Shown: positions 1 to 14,399 of the stretch, one piece after another
Position numbering within the stretch: position 1 is the stretch's first letter
Layout: each line of letters opens with the position of its first letter
NCBI GenBank assembly: GCA_013396915.1
Contig: VWZL01001969.1
Coordinates: forward strand, 372,001 to 436,000
Direction: 5' to 3'
Origin: Stercorarius parasiticus
Lineage: Eukaryota; Chordata; Aves; Charadriiformes; Stercorariidae
DNA: 64,000 bases
Notes under the pieces: model-generated
What the model saw: the letters and a program-made list of their open reading frames with translations, nothing else
Told to the model about the DNA's origin: nothing
Databases searched by the model: none
Position numbers and translations under genes: made by a program

Positions 1-3000
1 AAATAAATGAAATAACTATTTTCTGAGAGCATTTCTCAAATGTCTACATAAAATATATTTTGGATGTATCAATAGGCAATAATTGCCACTTAGTTTTCAG
101 ATTCAGGAATGTGATCCTGTTCATTGACTGCAAAGATCTGGAGAGAGAAGGCAATTCTAACTTTTCTATAAATCTCTGTGAACTTCAGTAAGCTCCTAGT
201 TTTGTGAAGAGAAAAAAAGAGGAAAACTAATAACAGGGAATTCTTTTTGTTTGTTTGTTTTTTAAAGTGACACCATAACAAATTTCCGTGGAAGAAGTTA
301 TAAACTGCTGGGCTTCCCTCAGTCCTTTCCCAGGGTAGGGAACATGCTTCGGTACTCCTTACACAAAATAATGCTCTCTAAACCGTGTCTCACTATGCCA
401 GAAAGACAAAAAACTGTGCTGAAAATCGCTCTGAAGTATCCTTCAGTAACCCAACTCACAAATTCATATTCATGCAGCCTTACAGCAATGAAATCACTTC
501 CATGCTAATGATATAATTGTTTCTTCTACCACTCTGTCTACAAAAGACGACTAGATAAAGTCAAAGACAGTGGCCTCTGGCTGATTATGTGTTTTGACAA
601 ATTAGATGATTAACTGGAACCTCAAATACAAGCTTCGTTGTCTCAGTAGACCTAAAAGAGGGGAAGAAAAGACTTGCTTTTGAAAGGACATGGATCTACA
701 GGGACCCCAGTCCAGACTGAGAAACTTGTACTGAACCAAACAGTGTCTGGCATGCACACAGGCTAATTTTAATATAGAAATTATAGTTGTCACTTTAAAT
801 AACGGACACCGCACATGGTAATATATGCAAAACGCTTTACAACAAGTTCAAGTAGAGATGGAGAAACTAAGTTATCAATGACAGTTTTATCACATAATAT
901 ACCAGTCTAACACTTAACAACACTGAAAATGAAATCCAGAGCGCATCAGAAATACTACTGGAGCCATGACAGTATTTTTGTGTGTATTTATGAAGCCATT
1001 CAAATTCACATATAGTCAAATAACAACCCTAGAGGTTGCCTAGGGATGAAACAGAGAAGACCGAATAGCAACACGCACAAGGTCCACCTGTGTTACTGAA
1101 CTTTTTCTACTGAGCTCAGTTAAACTCACATGTGGTGACCTGAACTTGCTTCAGCACAACATGTTTAAAACCTGCTCTTCCCCAAATAGTAAATGAAAAA
1201 ACATTGTCAGATGAAACCTGGGTACTGTCTATCCTTTCAGCTACTACAGCTCAATAAAATTGGCCAGAACTGTTACTTAAAACTTTTCTAATTCGTAATG
1301 TGATTGAAAATCCTATTATGAAAGAGTGTGCTGCCATCATGTTACAAGTAAACACAATCTAAAAAAAAATAGCTTTCTGTTTAAAACCTGAGTCAGGGAA
1401 GCAAACACCTTCAAGAAATCACAAACAAATTAAAGCCTCTTGGGACATCTGAAATGATTCTCCCCAAAGACATCAGCCAGAACTGCTTCATGAATGAGGC
1501 CAGCTTCTCAAACCTCAAATAGCACCAACTTCAATAGACGGTCAACTTTAACAAACAAAAACAACTAATTTAAAAGATTCGGGTGAATAAGGATTAAGAT
1601 GTGTCAGCGTTCAGGCATCTCCAAACATATGAAATGTAGATTAAGAAATACGTAAAATATTAACTGTCTGAAGCATTAAAATGGAAAGTTTTTCAGCAGG
1701 TCAAATGTCAACCAAATTCTTAGGCAAATCTGCGTTTCTTCAGTTTCCACAATTCCACAAATAACATGTTTTGAAACCAACTTGATGTTTGAATAAAGCT
1801 CCTTGTCATTTTTCACAGCAGAAAGATTCCACTATTGTATCTGGTTAATGAACTGTGCTCTCAAATGACTTATTATAGTCATCACCACAGCCAGCTACAT
1901 TACCTTTAGTAGGAAGCAAAATAAAAATCACACACAATGCTCACGTAGCATCACCACAACTATTACCTCATGTACAGAATCAGGAAAAAGTCCATTTCAA
2001 ATCAAGGTATTGATTATTTCAAAATTTAGTTCCCCAGTCAAAAGCTATACCAAGAAAATAAATCCAGTAAAGGGCATTTGCCAATTTAATAAGCGAGCCT
2101 AATCTTGATTTTAAGTCACTTTGATATTAGAGATCATAAAATTAGAACCACTCTTTAAGTACTCATGTTAATAGAGTAGGAAAAAAGCAGCCATATATAA
2201 AATCGGTGATAAACTTTGTAGATAAATCTCCTGTGTCACTACATGGCTATGCCTTTAGTTTACGAGAGACCAAAACAGCTGCCAGAAAAGACAGACACAG
2301 GCATTTTGAATTTTTGCTGCTTAAGCCTAAGGTACACATTTACCTTGAATTCACAGGATCAGAATGGGGCTGCCATCAGCACCTACTTGAACATTCACCA
2401 GCGATAATGAGAATTTTCCTAGAGAAAGCCAACAGAAGCAATCTCCTCGATACCCAGGACTCATTAGCAAAATTGTAACAGTGGCTCTCCTTAACAGTGT
2501 TTTACAAGAGTGCAAAAAGAACTGGAAGTACTTTTATATACATAATGTATGTTATTAATGGCTTAAGTTGCTAATACAGGTGTTCAGAGCTTTTCCAAAC
2601 TCAAGGGATCAATATCTAAGAGATGTTTGCATTCACTTTCCTTTCTGAAAGTCCCCAAAGCTTCTCCTTTTTCATCATGCTGCAAGAACAAGCACATTTT
2701 GATATGCTAAGATAATTCCATGTTCACATATTTTTCTTAATAACATATTGTCTTAATTAGTTTCATCTATCATTTGGAAGTTATCTGGAAGACACTTTAA
2801 GGATATTTTTTAGTGAAGCAGAAAAAAACATATGGTTTTAGATTGCGTATTATTTCTTACTATAAAACCAGTACCTGCTCATTACTGCACATCCCATAAA
2901 AACGGTTTTCACGGTTGAGACGGAAAGCCACTATCACCTAATTTCAGGTGGAAATGAAATGCTAGGATTTTATTCTGCATGAAATACTCACACATTCATC

Positions 3001-6000
3001 CCTTCATTAAACATGGTGGGTGAGAAGGCATGACCAAGACACAAAAGGTCTTGCTTTGCCCGGCTGCTGGCTCTGGCAGCGAGGTAAGGCATCGCATCAG
3101 CAGCTCTTCCGCTGGACTCCGTCAACAATGCTCTCATGATGCTGAGATCAATACGACGTCCTGGTGTGTTAAATGACTATAAAGCTACTTGCTAAATTCA
3201 AAGTTATTTTAGTTCTCATCCTCACACATTTTTTTGCAATCTCAGATGATAAACTCCCCAGGTACACGAGGTCTATCAACAGGTACTTTCCCCCAGTACT
3301 GTCTTGTGAAAACACTATGAAGAACTTCGCCTACCTATAGACAGTACTTCTGTATGCACCTTAAAAACTATAGCTTTACTTAAAAATCCAAAGCTTACAA
3401 TTTCTCAGAATTGCAAGGGACCGATAGAGAAAATTATTAATTTTCTAGATAGGTACTGAATAATTTCCATTTTCTTCTATATACAGGTCACAGTTCACAA
3501 GGCTTCCCAAAGCCGTGTTTTCTTTACAAACAGTGCTATCTTTTAGAACTGCACAACTTATAATAAACCAACATCAATCAACTTTCCTTTTATGAGGAAA
3601 ACGTTTCTAAGTAAATGCACCCAAGTACCTCATAAGCGTCAAAGGTATCAATGAAGAAAAGTATTTAAAAACCCTAGAAGATCATGCCTACCACACCAAG
3701 AAGCAATTACAGACTTTAAACACGCAGACAGATGGCTGGTTTCAGTCAGCCTGTTTCCACTGACACGTATTTAATCAGCTGGGTTACCTCAGACAGATAA
3801 CTACCCTGGATTTTCAAGGGACCGGCAATGACGAGAGGGACAGCTCTAGCGCTGGTGACCAGTGGGGTTTAGCCATTCCTTAAGGCCAGGGGCGGTGGGG
3901 CTCGGCATCCCCGCAGGACAAGCGCCAGTAGCCTTAGACATACAACATCGCTTTCACTAGTGCCTAGGTGGCCACCCAAAACTCAGGCAGGTAGAGTTCT
4001 ACCAGAGAGGAAGGGGAAGAAAATGCTCTAACTGCCACAAAGCAAAATGGCCCTCTGACCCTTCAGACTTTTACTTTATTCATCTCCTCTGCGGTAGAGG
4101 CCTCCAGCCACCCTCATACTCTGGTCGGAGTTTTTCATTTTGAGGTTGTAAACCTGCTCCTTCCTCAATGGGCAGAGGATTTTTGCAGGAGTTCGCTGGC
4201 CAGCCATCAAATGGCCACACTGAAGGACAGGGCCATGCTTCCATGTTTCAGTGATGGCTCTCCTAAGCAAATCTGGTTTGACCCTGAAGTCAATGATTAT
4301 GGTCAAAGCCATTTAGCGTTGTCCCTAGACAGCACAGAAGAGGACAAACCTGGGGAGTGGGAGCCAACATTAAGACCTCTGAAGAGGTCAGAGTATGGCG
4401 GCTGCTTGGGAGAACAGTAACAGCAGCTGGATCTATAACTGCAGAGAGCAGAGTCCCTTCCATTACTTTGCAGAGAGAATGAGAAAGAAAAGGTCTCATA
4501 AATTTACACAAATTGCTCAAATATTATGATCTGAGTACTCAAACGCTTATTTCTGCCTCAGCGATCTACAGGAAATGTACGGTTTGAGCTGGTAATACAA
4601 CCACACATTAACAACTCCCAGAACCAGCCTCAACTTGGAAACGGCATGCCCTGAAGCCTCATCGCGGAGCAAAACGAAGACATTACCCACGCTAACCTCA
4701 AGAAATAATCTCATACTCGATGCTTATTTTCATACAACAGACTGACGTAGTATTTACTGCCCTTTTTATGCTCTGCTATACACAAGAGGCACACAGAATT
4801 GTTTTTATTTTAAAACAGTGAAAGTTCAAGAGCTTCTCTCACAGGTTGGGGTTTTTTTTTTTCCATTTCATTTTTAAAAGGAATTAAAAATCTAGATCAC
4901 AACATCCAACATGAAGCAAGGGTGAAAGTCAGCGCCAGGCTTGCTTATTCTCAGACATAAAGTTGAGCAGTTTCAGGACCTCGTCTTTTGAGCATAGATT
5001 GCATTCTAGCATATCAGATGCTGCAGTAATGGGATTTTGTAAATCTGAAATGCATTCATATTGTGTACATAAAGAAATCTCTTGATGTTTTACTTAGTTT
5101 AATGCTTTTTCATCGTACGTACCCACCCATGCCCCCCTGCTTTCAACAGCTAATAACCAATACATCTGATGAAAATTAATTGTCTTGACAGCTTGCATAA
5201 AAACTATAAAGGTCCAAAGGAAAAATGCTGTGGCAGCATTTTCTTTCTCTGTAGGACAGTAGCTATGGAAACTATCTTTAGAGGCCAACTGGCCTTCATC
5301 CCAGTACAACACAAAAAAAATCAAAATGCTCCTTTCAGTGGGTTAGTCAGTGGCACCAGTCTTAACTGTCAACCTCAACAAGGTTGCCACATGTTAGCAC
5401 AGCAAAATATTCATTGATTTTGTTGGGAGCAAAGCTGATATGGCATTATAGTACTATTACAGACTTCGATAATACAGAGCCTTTTGAACTTATAATTATT
5501 ATGATAACCTGTCACAAAGAACACATAAAACATGTAAAACTAGACATATACCTAAAACATCAATGTGCAAATTATCCATTTTCTTAATAGAAAATATTTT
5601 CTTAATTATTATGATAGAAACAATCTAGTCTTATCCTCAGGTAAATACTAGCAGCCAAAGAGGAAATCTCTGATCTTATTTAACTGTCGCATTTCACTAA
5701 CTGAAACTCCTGCCCTTTTGGAAGGGTTTTATCCCGTATAGCTAGCCTGAACAAAAGCTCTGATTTGTAATACAGCCTGACAAAATCATCGTTTTTCTTG
5801 AATGTTGAGAGATTATGAAGGGTTTTTTCCTCAAAAGGTAAGACACAAAGGAGCCAGAGGCTGACTATTGCAAATGCATGTGGCAACTTCCATTGCCAAC
5901 CACGGAAGAGCTCCTGTAGAACAGCAATCACAGGTCATCAATGAGGCGCTCAAACTTTTGAAGAAAGATGTCTTTCATCCAGAATGGTATTCAAGAAGTA

Positions 6001-9000
6001 GTGAAAGATTTCAGTCATTAAGAAACCTACCTATAAGGAAGGAAGACAAAGTATACATATACCTCAAGTATACATACATTGCCATCTTTGCAGAGGTTGG
6101 TATTTCACCCAACCGTACTATTTTGCAGCACTGTGGCACTCTGATACCTTTCTCTTCATTTTCTGGAAAACTTCTGCCCACACTAGCAATTCTTATTTAA
6201 ATGGCTCATGGGGACTACCCAGACAGGACAGAATTATACAGATCAGGTTCATGCTCAATCAAGACCTAAATCCTCCCCGGTGCCACATGACAGGAGCTGG
6301 GTGTGGGTCTACCGGGGGCTATGGACATGCAACATCTTGAAGGATCTGGCTTGAAACACTGGTACTTTGAAGTGCACTACAAAAATCAAACCCGAGTGTA
6401 TGATTCGCAAGCCAATGTACCAAGAGAGGCACTGGGCTGGCTGTTAGCTGATTATCCCGGTAATCACTGAGCATCCACAAATCAATTCTGGTTGCATTCA
6501 AAAAAGTCTATGCCTATTAGCAGAAGAGAACTAAAAAGCAAGGAGTGTGCCTAAAACACAGGATACCTACAGAACTTCAAAATGTAGTTTAGCTCACAGA
6601 TTACAATCACCATTATTCATGGACATCTAGATCTCCATCCCAACGCTTTCACAGAGAAGTTGTTTCATCTCCTTCTCACCTCAAGAGAATCTGCTTATAA
6701 GAGGTTAGACACACACAGGCTGGATTTACAGCAAGGCTGTGTTGGTGTAGCTCCATTTTGCCCACTGGAGATACACTTCTCTAAACCAACTACTACACTG
6801 GCCAACTCATTTTAAATTGAAGCCAAACATGTTATTTTCAGGCCATTAAACCAATAATGATTATTACAAGTACCAAAGCAGGTCTACACCACGCTCACTG
6901 CTGCATTTTCTCTCGCTCACAACTAATGACCAATTTATTACCCCTGCAGGTCCCTCATCGGGGTGGTACCGCCATCCCTTTGGGGTGGATGGGCAGAGGT
7001 GCCACAGCTTCCCAGGGGCAGCCCCAGGGAAAGCCCACCCAGTATTTTCTGGCCACCCCAGTCTGCCTCCTTGTAACCTTAGCCATGACCTTCAGCAATC
7101 TTTCAGGTGCTGTATGATTTTCTACAGAGGAAAGCTTCTTTCTCTTGCTAGAGGAAAGAAGAACTTTCAGCTGTATTTATCAAAGATCCAGCAATGAATG
7201 TCCGTTCCTTCCTTTTAATAAACTAGCACCGTGTCGAGCAGCTTTCTCTATAAAGCAGTGAATGCGGTCTCTCAGAAATATGTATTTAATTGCACCGCAT
7301 ATAAGACAGTCAAAGAAATAAATTAAGACCTTCAATACAGTCTTAATCCAAATTGTTTCACTGGTTGACTGCTTGTCTCACCATATGGGAAAGGAGCTTT
7401 CACATTTCCTACCCAGACCTCACTGATGGGATATTTTGTAATATCACTGTAAAAAACCAAAAAGGGCAAGGAGGTAGAGAGAAATTCACTACTGATCCAA
7501 ATGGGATCAGGTGCAGACACCCTTCTGCAGAGCTGTGATTTCAGCCTGTCACATAGGAGCTCTGCATCTGAAATACAGACTGGGAGGACTGGAGGGAAGA
7601 GGTCCATGCCATGCCTAGGTCCCCTCAGTGCCTTCAATAAATCCATGCCTGACTGGAACGATGGGTTGTATTTTAGATAGAAGAGTAGTTCTCATTAATT
7701 TACTTGCTACCTTTAAATAGATTTATCAGTGTAAGACTGCAGCAAAACACACCAGAACTATTTATTATGTGCCTCACACTGAGGTTTGATCCAGCTACTA
7801 CTAAACAAACCAAGTATGTTTCAAACAACTTGGATCTGACTCAAAAATATGTGGTCCATGCTGCCATCCTAAAAGAGAGGAAATCACAGAACTGAAAGGA
7901 CAGACAATAGGGTTTATGGGCCAAAAGCCTGACTTCTTTTCCTGCGTTAATCTCATAAGAGACACCCATGATTGAAACCTTGTCTTGCTTACTGTCCTTA
8001 AGACTATCACAGCTACACCACTGCCGAGTGAAATGTCAAGGAGATAAATATTATTAGAGTCTGGATTAATCTAAGTATTGCTATAAATATCTTTCTTAGA
8101 AAAGCCTTTACATGACAAGGGAGAGATAAATCGGATATTGATACATCCCAACCTATCCAGCCTTCATTCACCCCAGCAGAAAACTGAACATCAGCCCACA
8201 AAATGCACAATAAATACCCAAGCATGTTTTCATTACTCTATCAGGGACCACTGCCATCATTTCCTTAACGTTAAGCGCATACTACACCAATGAGTTACAG
8301 CATTAGCTTTTATCAAAAAAATTTTTAACTAGGTATGAAAAATTTGATCCTTTCTTTGATGCAAGTATCTCCACCCCAAAAAACAAGTCCCAGTAAAATA
8401 AAAGATTTCTAACATCTGTTAATACCACACTTGCTCTCCTCCAGTTTCACAACTCGGTTTCCTCCCTCACTGAAATACATGCTGTTGCAGATCCCAGTAT
8501 CGTTCTCCACTCCTGCCTTCACACTTCGTAACATCTGTATCACAAATCTCAAGACCTGACAGACTGTTCCACTGCAATTTCTTTTTATTCCTTTAGTTCT
8601 AACACTTTCCTAACATAGTTTTTCAAACTTAATAGACTATCCCTTCGCAGTTGAGCATTTTCTACCTTTGATTAATCCCCGCAAATCTACAGTTCTCTTC
8701 CTGAACACAACTTCACCATTTTCTTCCAAGAGGAAGTGAATCAAAATCCAACAATTTCTTCCTTCTCACCTGCCAAGATGGTGTTGATCTCCCAGTCCCC
8801 CCTCTCACCCATTCACATCACCTGCCTTACTCTTCCCTAGGGTTCTGCTGCCCCTGGTTCCTGTTCCTTGTCATACAGGTGTATTACAGTCTTTCCTGGC
8901 TTAAAAAAAAAAACAAGCGTCATCCGTGGTCCTACTTCATTCCCTGGGATCACTGAACACGGTCTAGACTGCCACTCATCCTCACCATTTGTCACCCACA

Positions 9001-12000
9001 TCTTTCCTAGCAAAATACCAGAACCAGTGTTCGACCCTCTGTGAGTCCAGTACCAACTTCTAGCTCCTCACCAGGGAACCATGAAGCCTCACAAATCCTA
9101 GCTCAAATCATGAGCTCCTTTACACGGAGTCTGGAGCTGGAAACCTTGGGATGTTTTGGGACTTTCTGGTTTACAGACAAGGGCAGTCCATGTTTACAAG
9201 TTAGGAGACACCAGCATTTGTAGGCTCCTTTTACCTAATAGTCTGGTACAGATCTGTAAGACACAATGCCAGCCATGGACAGTCGTAGCCGTTTTGAAAT
9301 AACTTCAAACACCTGATTTTGTGAGAATGTCAAGACTTTGAGAACAAATAGAAGTCTTGATTTCAAAAGAAATCTACTCCTGCTCTCTGACCAATGTTTC
9401 CTGCTTTTTCCTTGTACTCTGTAGCCTATTTCTCTGATCATTTGCTGTCCTTTTTCACATGTACCTTGTCAGGTTTTTGGGCCACATTCTTTCTGACCAT
9501 ATTTTAATCCACTAGGTGCATTTGCACTGGTAATTTAATGTGCCAAGGGGTACTTTTCAGGTGAAAAATTGTCTTGCATCAACATTTAAGGTCTTGAGCA
9601 TAAGCTTGTAGATTCCCTCCTGCAGTTGTGCACCAGGACAACCACCAGTGTAATGTAGACACAAGGTCCCCAGCAGTTGACCCAATCCCCTGGTGCATGC
9701 GCAGGACCAGCAGCTGGTGCAATCTCTAGGGCCAATTGGGAGACAAACTGGAGGGGTGGTCCTGGACCCACAAAGGATCGCAGCAAATAATCAAGTTATT
9801 TTCTTATTTGTGCCATCTCAATCAATAATACTGATGCATCTATTGAGTCCTTGGCTAGGCCTCTACTACAATGCTAATGCAAATATAAACATAATTCTTT
9901 TAACAAGAGAAAGCATTAAAAAAAAAATCAAACCATAGCAGCATATTACAATACTGTAATTCTTCATTTTGTTTAAGTAACTCTGAAAATGATGACTGGA
10001 TGCTGATACTAACTTACTCATCTACAAGAGACAAGCTATAGCAGTAGTAGTAAAGCCAGTGTTACATGGGAAGAGAACCCTGCAGTAAAACACACAGCAA
10101 GTCGTTCCTGCTTCATGAACAACAAATACCCATCTAAAGCTTAGATACCAGAGGCATCCCCAGCAGTCCCCTGTATTACCACATGTGCTAATTAAATGAC
10201 TAAATATTTTTATATGTAGTAAATTGTTTGAAAGTTGACATGTCAGATTGCCAGTAGCACCAACAGGAATGATTATGGCTCAATCTCATTTTCAGTAGCC
10301 ACCAGGAATCACTTTACTGCAGAAGTCAAGAAGGCCAGGGCGTTCCTCCACATGTTGAGTGTGGCTCAGTTGGTAGCTTTGGATTTCATCCAAAGTCAAC
10401 AGAAAGATGCGTTTACGGCAGTGGGTTTGGCTTACGCTCACCACTTAGTGCATTTTACATAGTCATGTTTTTATTAAGGATATAGCTGCCCTTCAGGATG
10501 CAATAAGTCAGCAGGGTCAAACTGCAGGTTGGCTTTTATACCTGAGATGAGGAACACGAGCTGGAACAGAGACAAACACAGTGGGCATGGAGAAGAGGTA
10601 CACAGGCAATTAATTCAAAGAAGGAGAAAGGGAAAGAAAGAGCAGAAAAGTTCTGTAAAGCTCAACTTCTTTGCCACAGAAATGGCTGCGCTTACGGCAA
10701 TGAAACCTGGAATTATTCTAAAAGCATATAGCTCATCTTCAGAAAAAAAGAACTGGTGAGAACAAGGAAGTGGTATACTCAGTCACCAGTAATTTATTAT
10801 CAGCAGATATACAATGGGATAAAATTTCAGCTTCCTGCAGTGGCTCAGACCAACAACATGGGCAAAATCTTGGCAGGCAGAAGAACTGAAAAGTCTAAAG
10901 GATTCAAGTGAACATAATGACAGAGCAGCTGCATTGTCTATTTAGAACAACACGGGACACCAGGAGCCAAGAGTCTATTTAAAGAGGTTTATACACAATG
11001 CAAGGAAAGTTACTAGAAGATGGAACAAAGATGTACATGGAAAGCAACTGGTAAATGCTTGGCTCAGATACTCAGAACCACATGGATTTAAGCAAAATCC
11101 TAAGAAGAGAGATGGGGAAAAGGAGAATGTTTCTTTTTGTTCTTTCACAGCATGCAGCAGTGTTGAAAACTCTGTTTCTGGGATACATCAAACTTTTTTT
11201 CCCGTGTTTTGGTTTTTCCTTCCTGATTTTACTTGCATTCTGATTATTCTGAGGAATAATTTATGTTTCAGATGTGAACTGTCAGTGCACACATCATAGC
11301 AAGAGAGGCAGAAGTACTTGACTCTCCTTTATGAACCATTAATTTCTGTATTTTAAAGATTCTTTCCTTCCAAAAAAAAAAAACTTCCCATTTTCATTTC
11401 AAGGGATAAGTATAGAAGAAAAATAAATTCTCAAAGAACTAGAGAACTCCAGGGTCTCCGACTTCTAGAAGAATTTTGCATATATGAGTCTTGCTGGCAG
11501 AACACCCAGACTCTTAATGTTTAAATCATTTGAATATATTTTTAAACAAAAAAGAAATAAATTGCCTTTTTTTATTTTTTTTTTATTTCATCCACATCAG
11601 CTTGGGTCTATATCCATCAGCTAATATCCTACTACTATCAATTCTTTGGTCATTCCTAGGAGTTTCCATTCCACTATGTAAATGAGATCTAAATATCAAA
11701 GAGTTAGAAACAATAAACAGAATTTTGCTGTAGTAATCCCTCCAGACCGTCTTCAGAATGGAAGCACACAAATGCTACCAGGCTTCAGGTTCGTGTTTTT
11801 ACACGAATGTTATTAAAACGGCCTTTTCATCAACTGATTTCTGAGCAGCGGCAATGCTGCATTAGTGCTCTGACAACCTCAACCTCACCATGGGGCAGTT
11901 TCAGGTAGAAAAAGCGGCCTCAAACCTCCACGGAAACATCAGCCAAAAAGCAGAAACACAATTCCAGCTGCTTAAACACCAGTCCCAAGCCAGCTCCATC

Positions 12001-14399
12001 ACACTATGCAATTACATTTTAACTAAGTAACCAAGCAAATAGCAGCTACCTACCATAATTCCTGAGGAGAAAAGCAAAAAGGGTTTGGGCTGTTTCGGGG
12101 TTTTTTTGTACAGCACCTCTGTGCAAGCTTTAATCCTGTGAACACAACTACAGACATGTTTAACTTGTCCCACAGAGCAGCCTATCTATTTCAATGCTGT
12201 AGCTCTAAGGCTAAGCAGGTGTCTAACTGGTTGCAAAACCAGGGTCTTAAATGGAAAATTAATCAGTATAAGAAGTGGTTTTATGCACAACACCTGGCTG
12301 CTGCTGCTGAGCTTACCTGTGTAGGGATTCATCTGGCTGAGTCAAGCAGTGGTGTAGCAGTAACGCTCTACAACAGTTGTAACTAACCCTACATAGCACA
12401 CAAGTGGAGCAGTTAACCATTAATAATTATCACAGAAAGGGAGGTTCTTTGCTTAAGAAAGGTGACACTAAATACCTATGAAGTATACGTTTATACCTCA
12501 CTCCAGCAAGAAAACTTGTCAGCAAGTGTGTGCATGCAATTAAGAGCAAAGACGCGGATCAGAAAAAGCTGAAGCGGGAATAACATTCCTAGGAAACTCT
12601 CTAAAAACACCAAGGTACGAAGAGACCAGACTGAAAAAGCCAAAAAGTACAACATATAATAGGATATAACAGCTAAAGGATATAGTGTTTCCCATCCACA
12701 ATGTTCATCAAAAGAGGAAACTACATGAGAGATGCCGAAAACATCCTGAAGTATTGATTTTTTCCATTTTACCATCAGAGCTCTGCACTGAACTTCCAGT
12801 TCATCCTTAACGATCAGCACACCACCGCGCTGGGGGGGACACACCATATGGCTCACTTTAACCGCGTAAATTGTACGCTGTGACATGAATGGGACTGCTC
12901 CATGTAGACAGTCCATCAACAGTTTCCAGGATTTGGCAGAATGGGGATCGCACGGCACACTGGAGCCACTGCTGGAACAAGCTGGGCTTCAGAGAGGGGC
13001 AGCACAGAGTCAGGCTCAGGCTGCTCTTCTGCACCTCGAACTCTGCTGGGTCACAACAAGTTCTGGAAGCGTTTTAACCTGCATAACTCAAAATTTTATT
13101 CGAGTACTTTAATGCAACGGCAATCTAATAATGTATTTTTTCATACTGTTTTCCTGCACAGCACAGTAATTTTCAAGTTTTACATGGAACACATACATCT
13201 ACCTGATGACACTTTTATTCCTGCTACTGGTAAACCTCATCTAGTGCCAGTGACGTTAATCCCAGTGTTCACTGGCAAAAAGAACTAAGTCCTGGTAAAT
13301 GCAACTGAGGTCGCTTCATTCTGAAAGGGAATACTGTATTTAGCTTATATGATAGGTTTCCTCTTTTAACAAGAAATGGGAAAACATTTTCAGTATTCAA
13401 GGCAAAAAAAGTATTTTTGGTTCATCACCAATGACCAGCATCAAAATTCAGAGAAAAAAAATTCCTTAGCGTTCTGATTACCGCCTAGTTATTCCCCAAC
13501 CACATTTAAAAATCCAGCCTGCCCATTCCAGCATTTCAGTGCAATTTTTATTGACCTACTAACCTGTAACTCTGGGAAGCCTGGAGCTAAGAATGCAATA
13601 ATGGCTAGCAAATACAAGTCTCCAAACAGAGTGTAATAACCTTAAGTAAACTACTGCCAAGCAAAAGTCCTGCAGATCAAACAGTTCCCACGAAGCCTTA
13701 TGCTATTAACTAGCAAAAAAGTCCCATGATATCTCCATAGTCATGCACAATAACAGAGCACTGCGCTTCTGTTTACTTACATAGCTTATCTGCAATCCAG
13801 TAATGTATACAGTCAATCCCTCAGATGTAAATCACTTGTCTATTTAATGTTACTTCACTTGTTAAAAACTTTGCTAGCTTTCTAATGGTAAACAAGGGGT
13901 TTATCTGGAATATCAATTTTTGAGGGATATAAAAATTTACAGTGGATGTTTATAAACCATTTCAAGTTGGGAGTCAATTTTGTATCATTACATGGAGAAA
14001 AAGAATTGCAAATGCATAAAGTTCGCAACAATGTGATATTTGCATGGCTCTGCTTTTTTCCTAAAGGAAAATGCAAGGCCTGGTCACACTTATTCTACCT
14101 TATTTCAGTCATTTTCTGGATAAACCCACCTCAGCATACAGATAGAGGATCTAACACCCTACTAAAGCCACCAGAATCAACAGCGGAGAGCCTAGTGGGA
14201 CAGCAACGGGTCACTTGCCACTCTGCATTCACTTTACACCCTATTGCTTTGTGTACTTTAACTCAAACTCATCTCAAAAGGATCTCTTTTCAGCCCAGTC
14301 TACTCATTCCATCAGTACAACCTTCTCCCTGTGACCTGTGCAATGTGGAGTCGTCAAGCTTTAAATCAAGGGGAATAAAAATAAAAAAGAAATAGAGCT
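1..14399. other. Unique AT-rich noncoding stretch
   Basis: No exon, RNA gene or repeat family was recognised. Open reading frames of up to 155 codons occur (12491-12958, minus). They have no recognisable domain, no splice or promoter context, and a length expected by chance. A pyrimidine-rich stretch lies at about 8430-8900 and short GC-richer patches at about 3880-3930 and 6950-7060. The stretch is consistent with deep intron or intergenic DNA. Confidence 0.6.

Noticed and set aside
2650..2705. Minus-strand TTGTTCTTGCAG followed by an open stretch containing EKL
   Set aside because: Considered as the next NCKAP5 exon. The peptide does not continue the expected coiled coil and there is no good donor.
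10358..10375. GTGGCTCAGTTGGTAG, like a tRNA D-arm (A box)
   Set aside because: No B box (GGTTCGAATCC-type) follows at the right distance, and the sequence cannot fold as a cloverleaf. Chance match.
12491..12958. A 155-codon minus-strand open frame with hydrophobic stretches
   Set aside because: Open frames of this length are expected about once or twice by chance in 64 kb across six frames. It has no recognisable domain, CpG promoter, splice context or codon bias.
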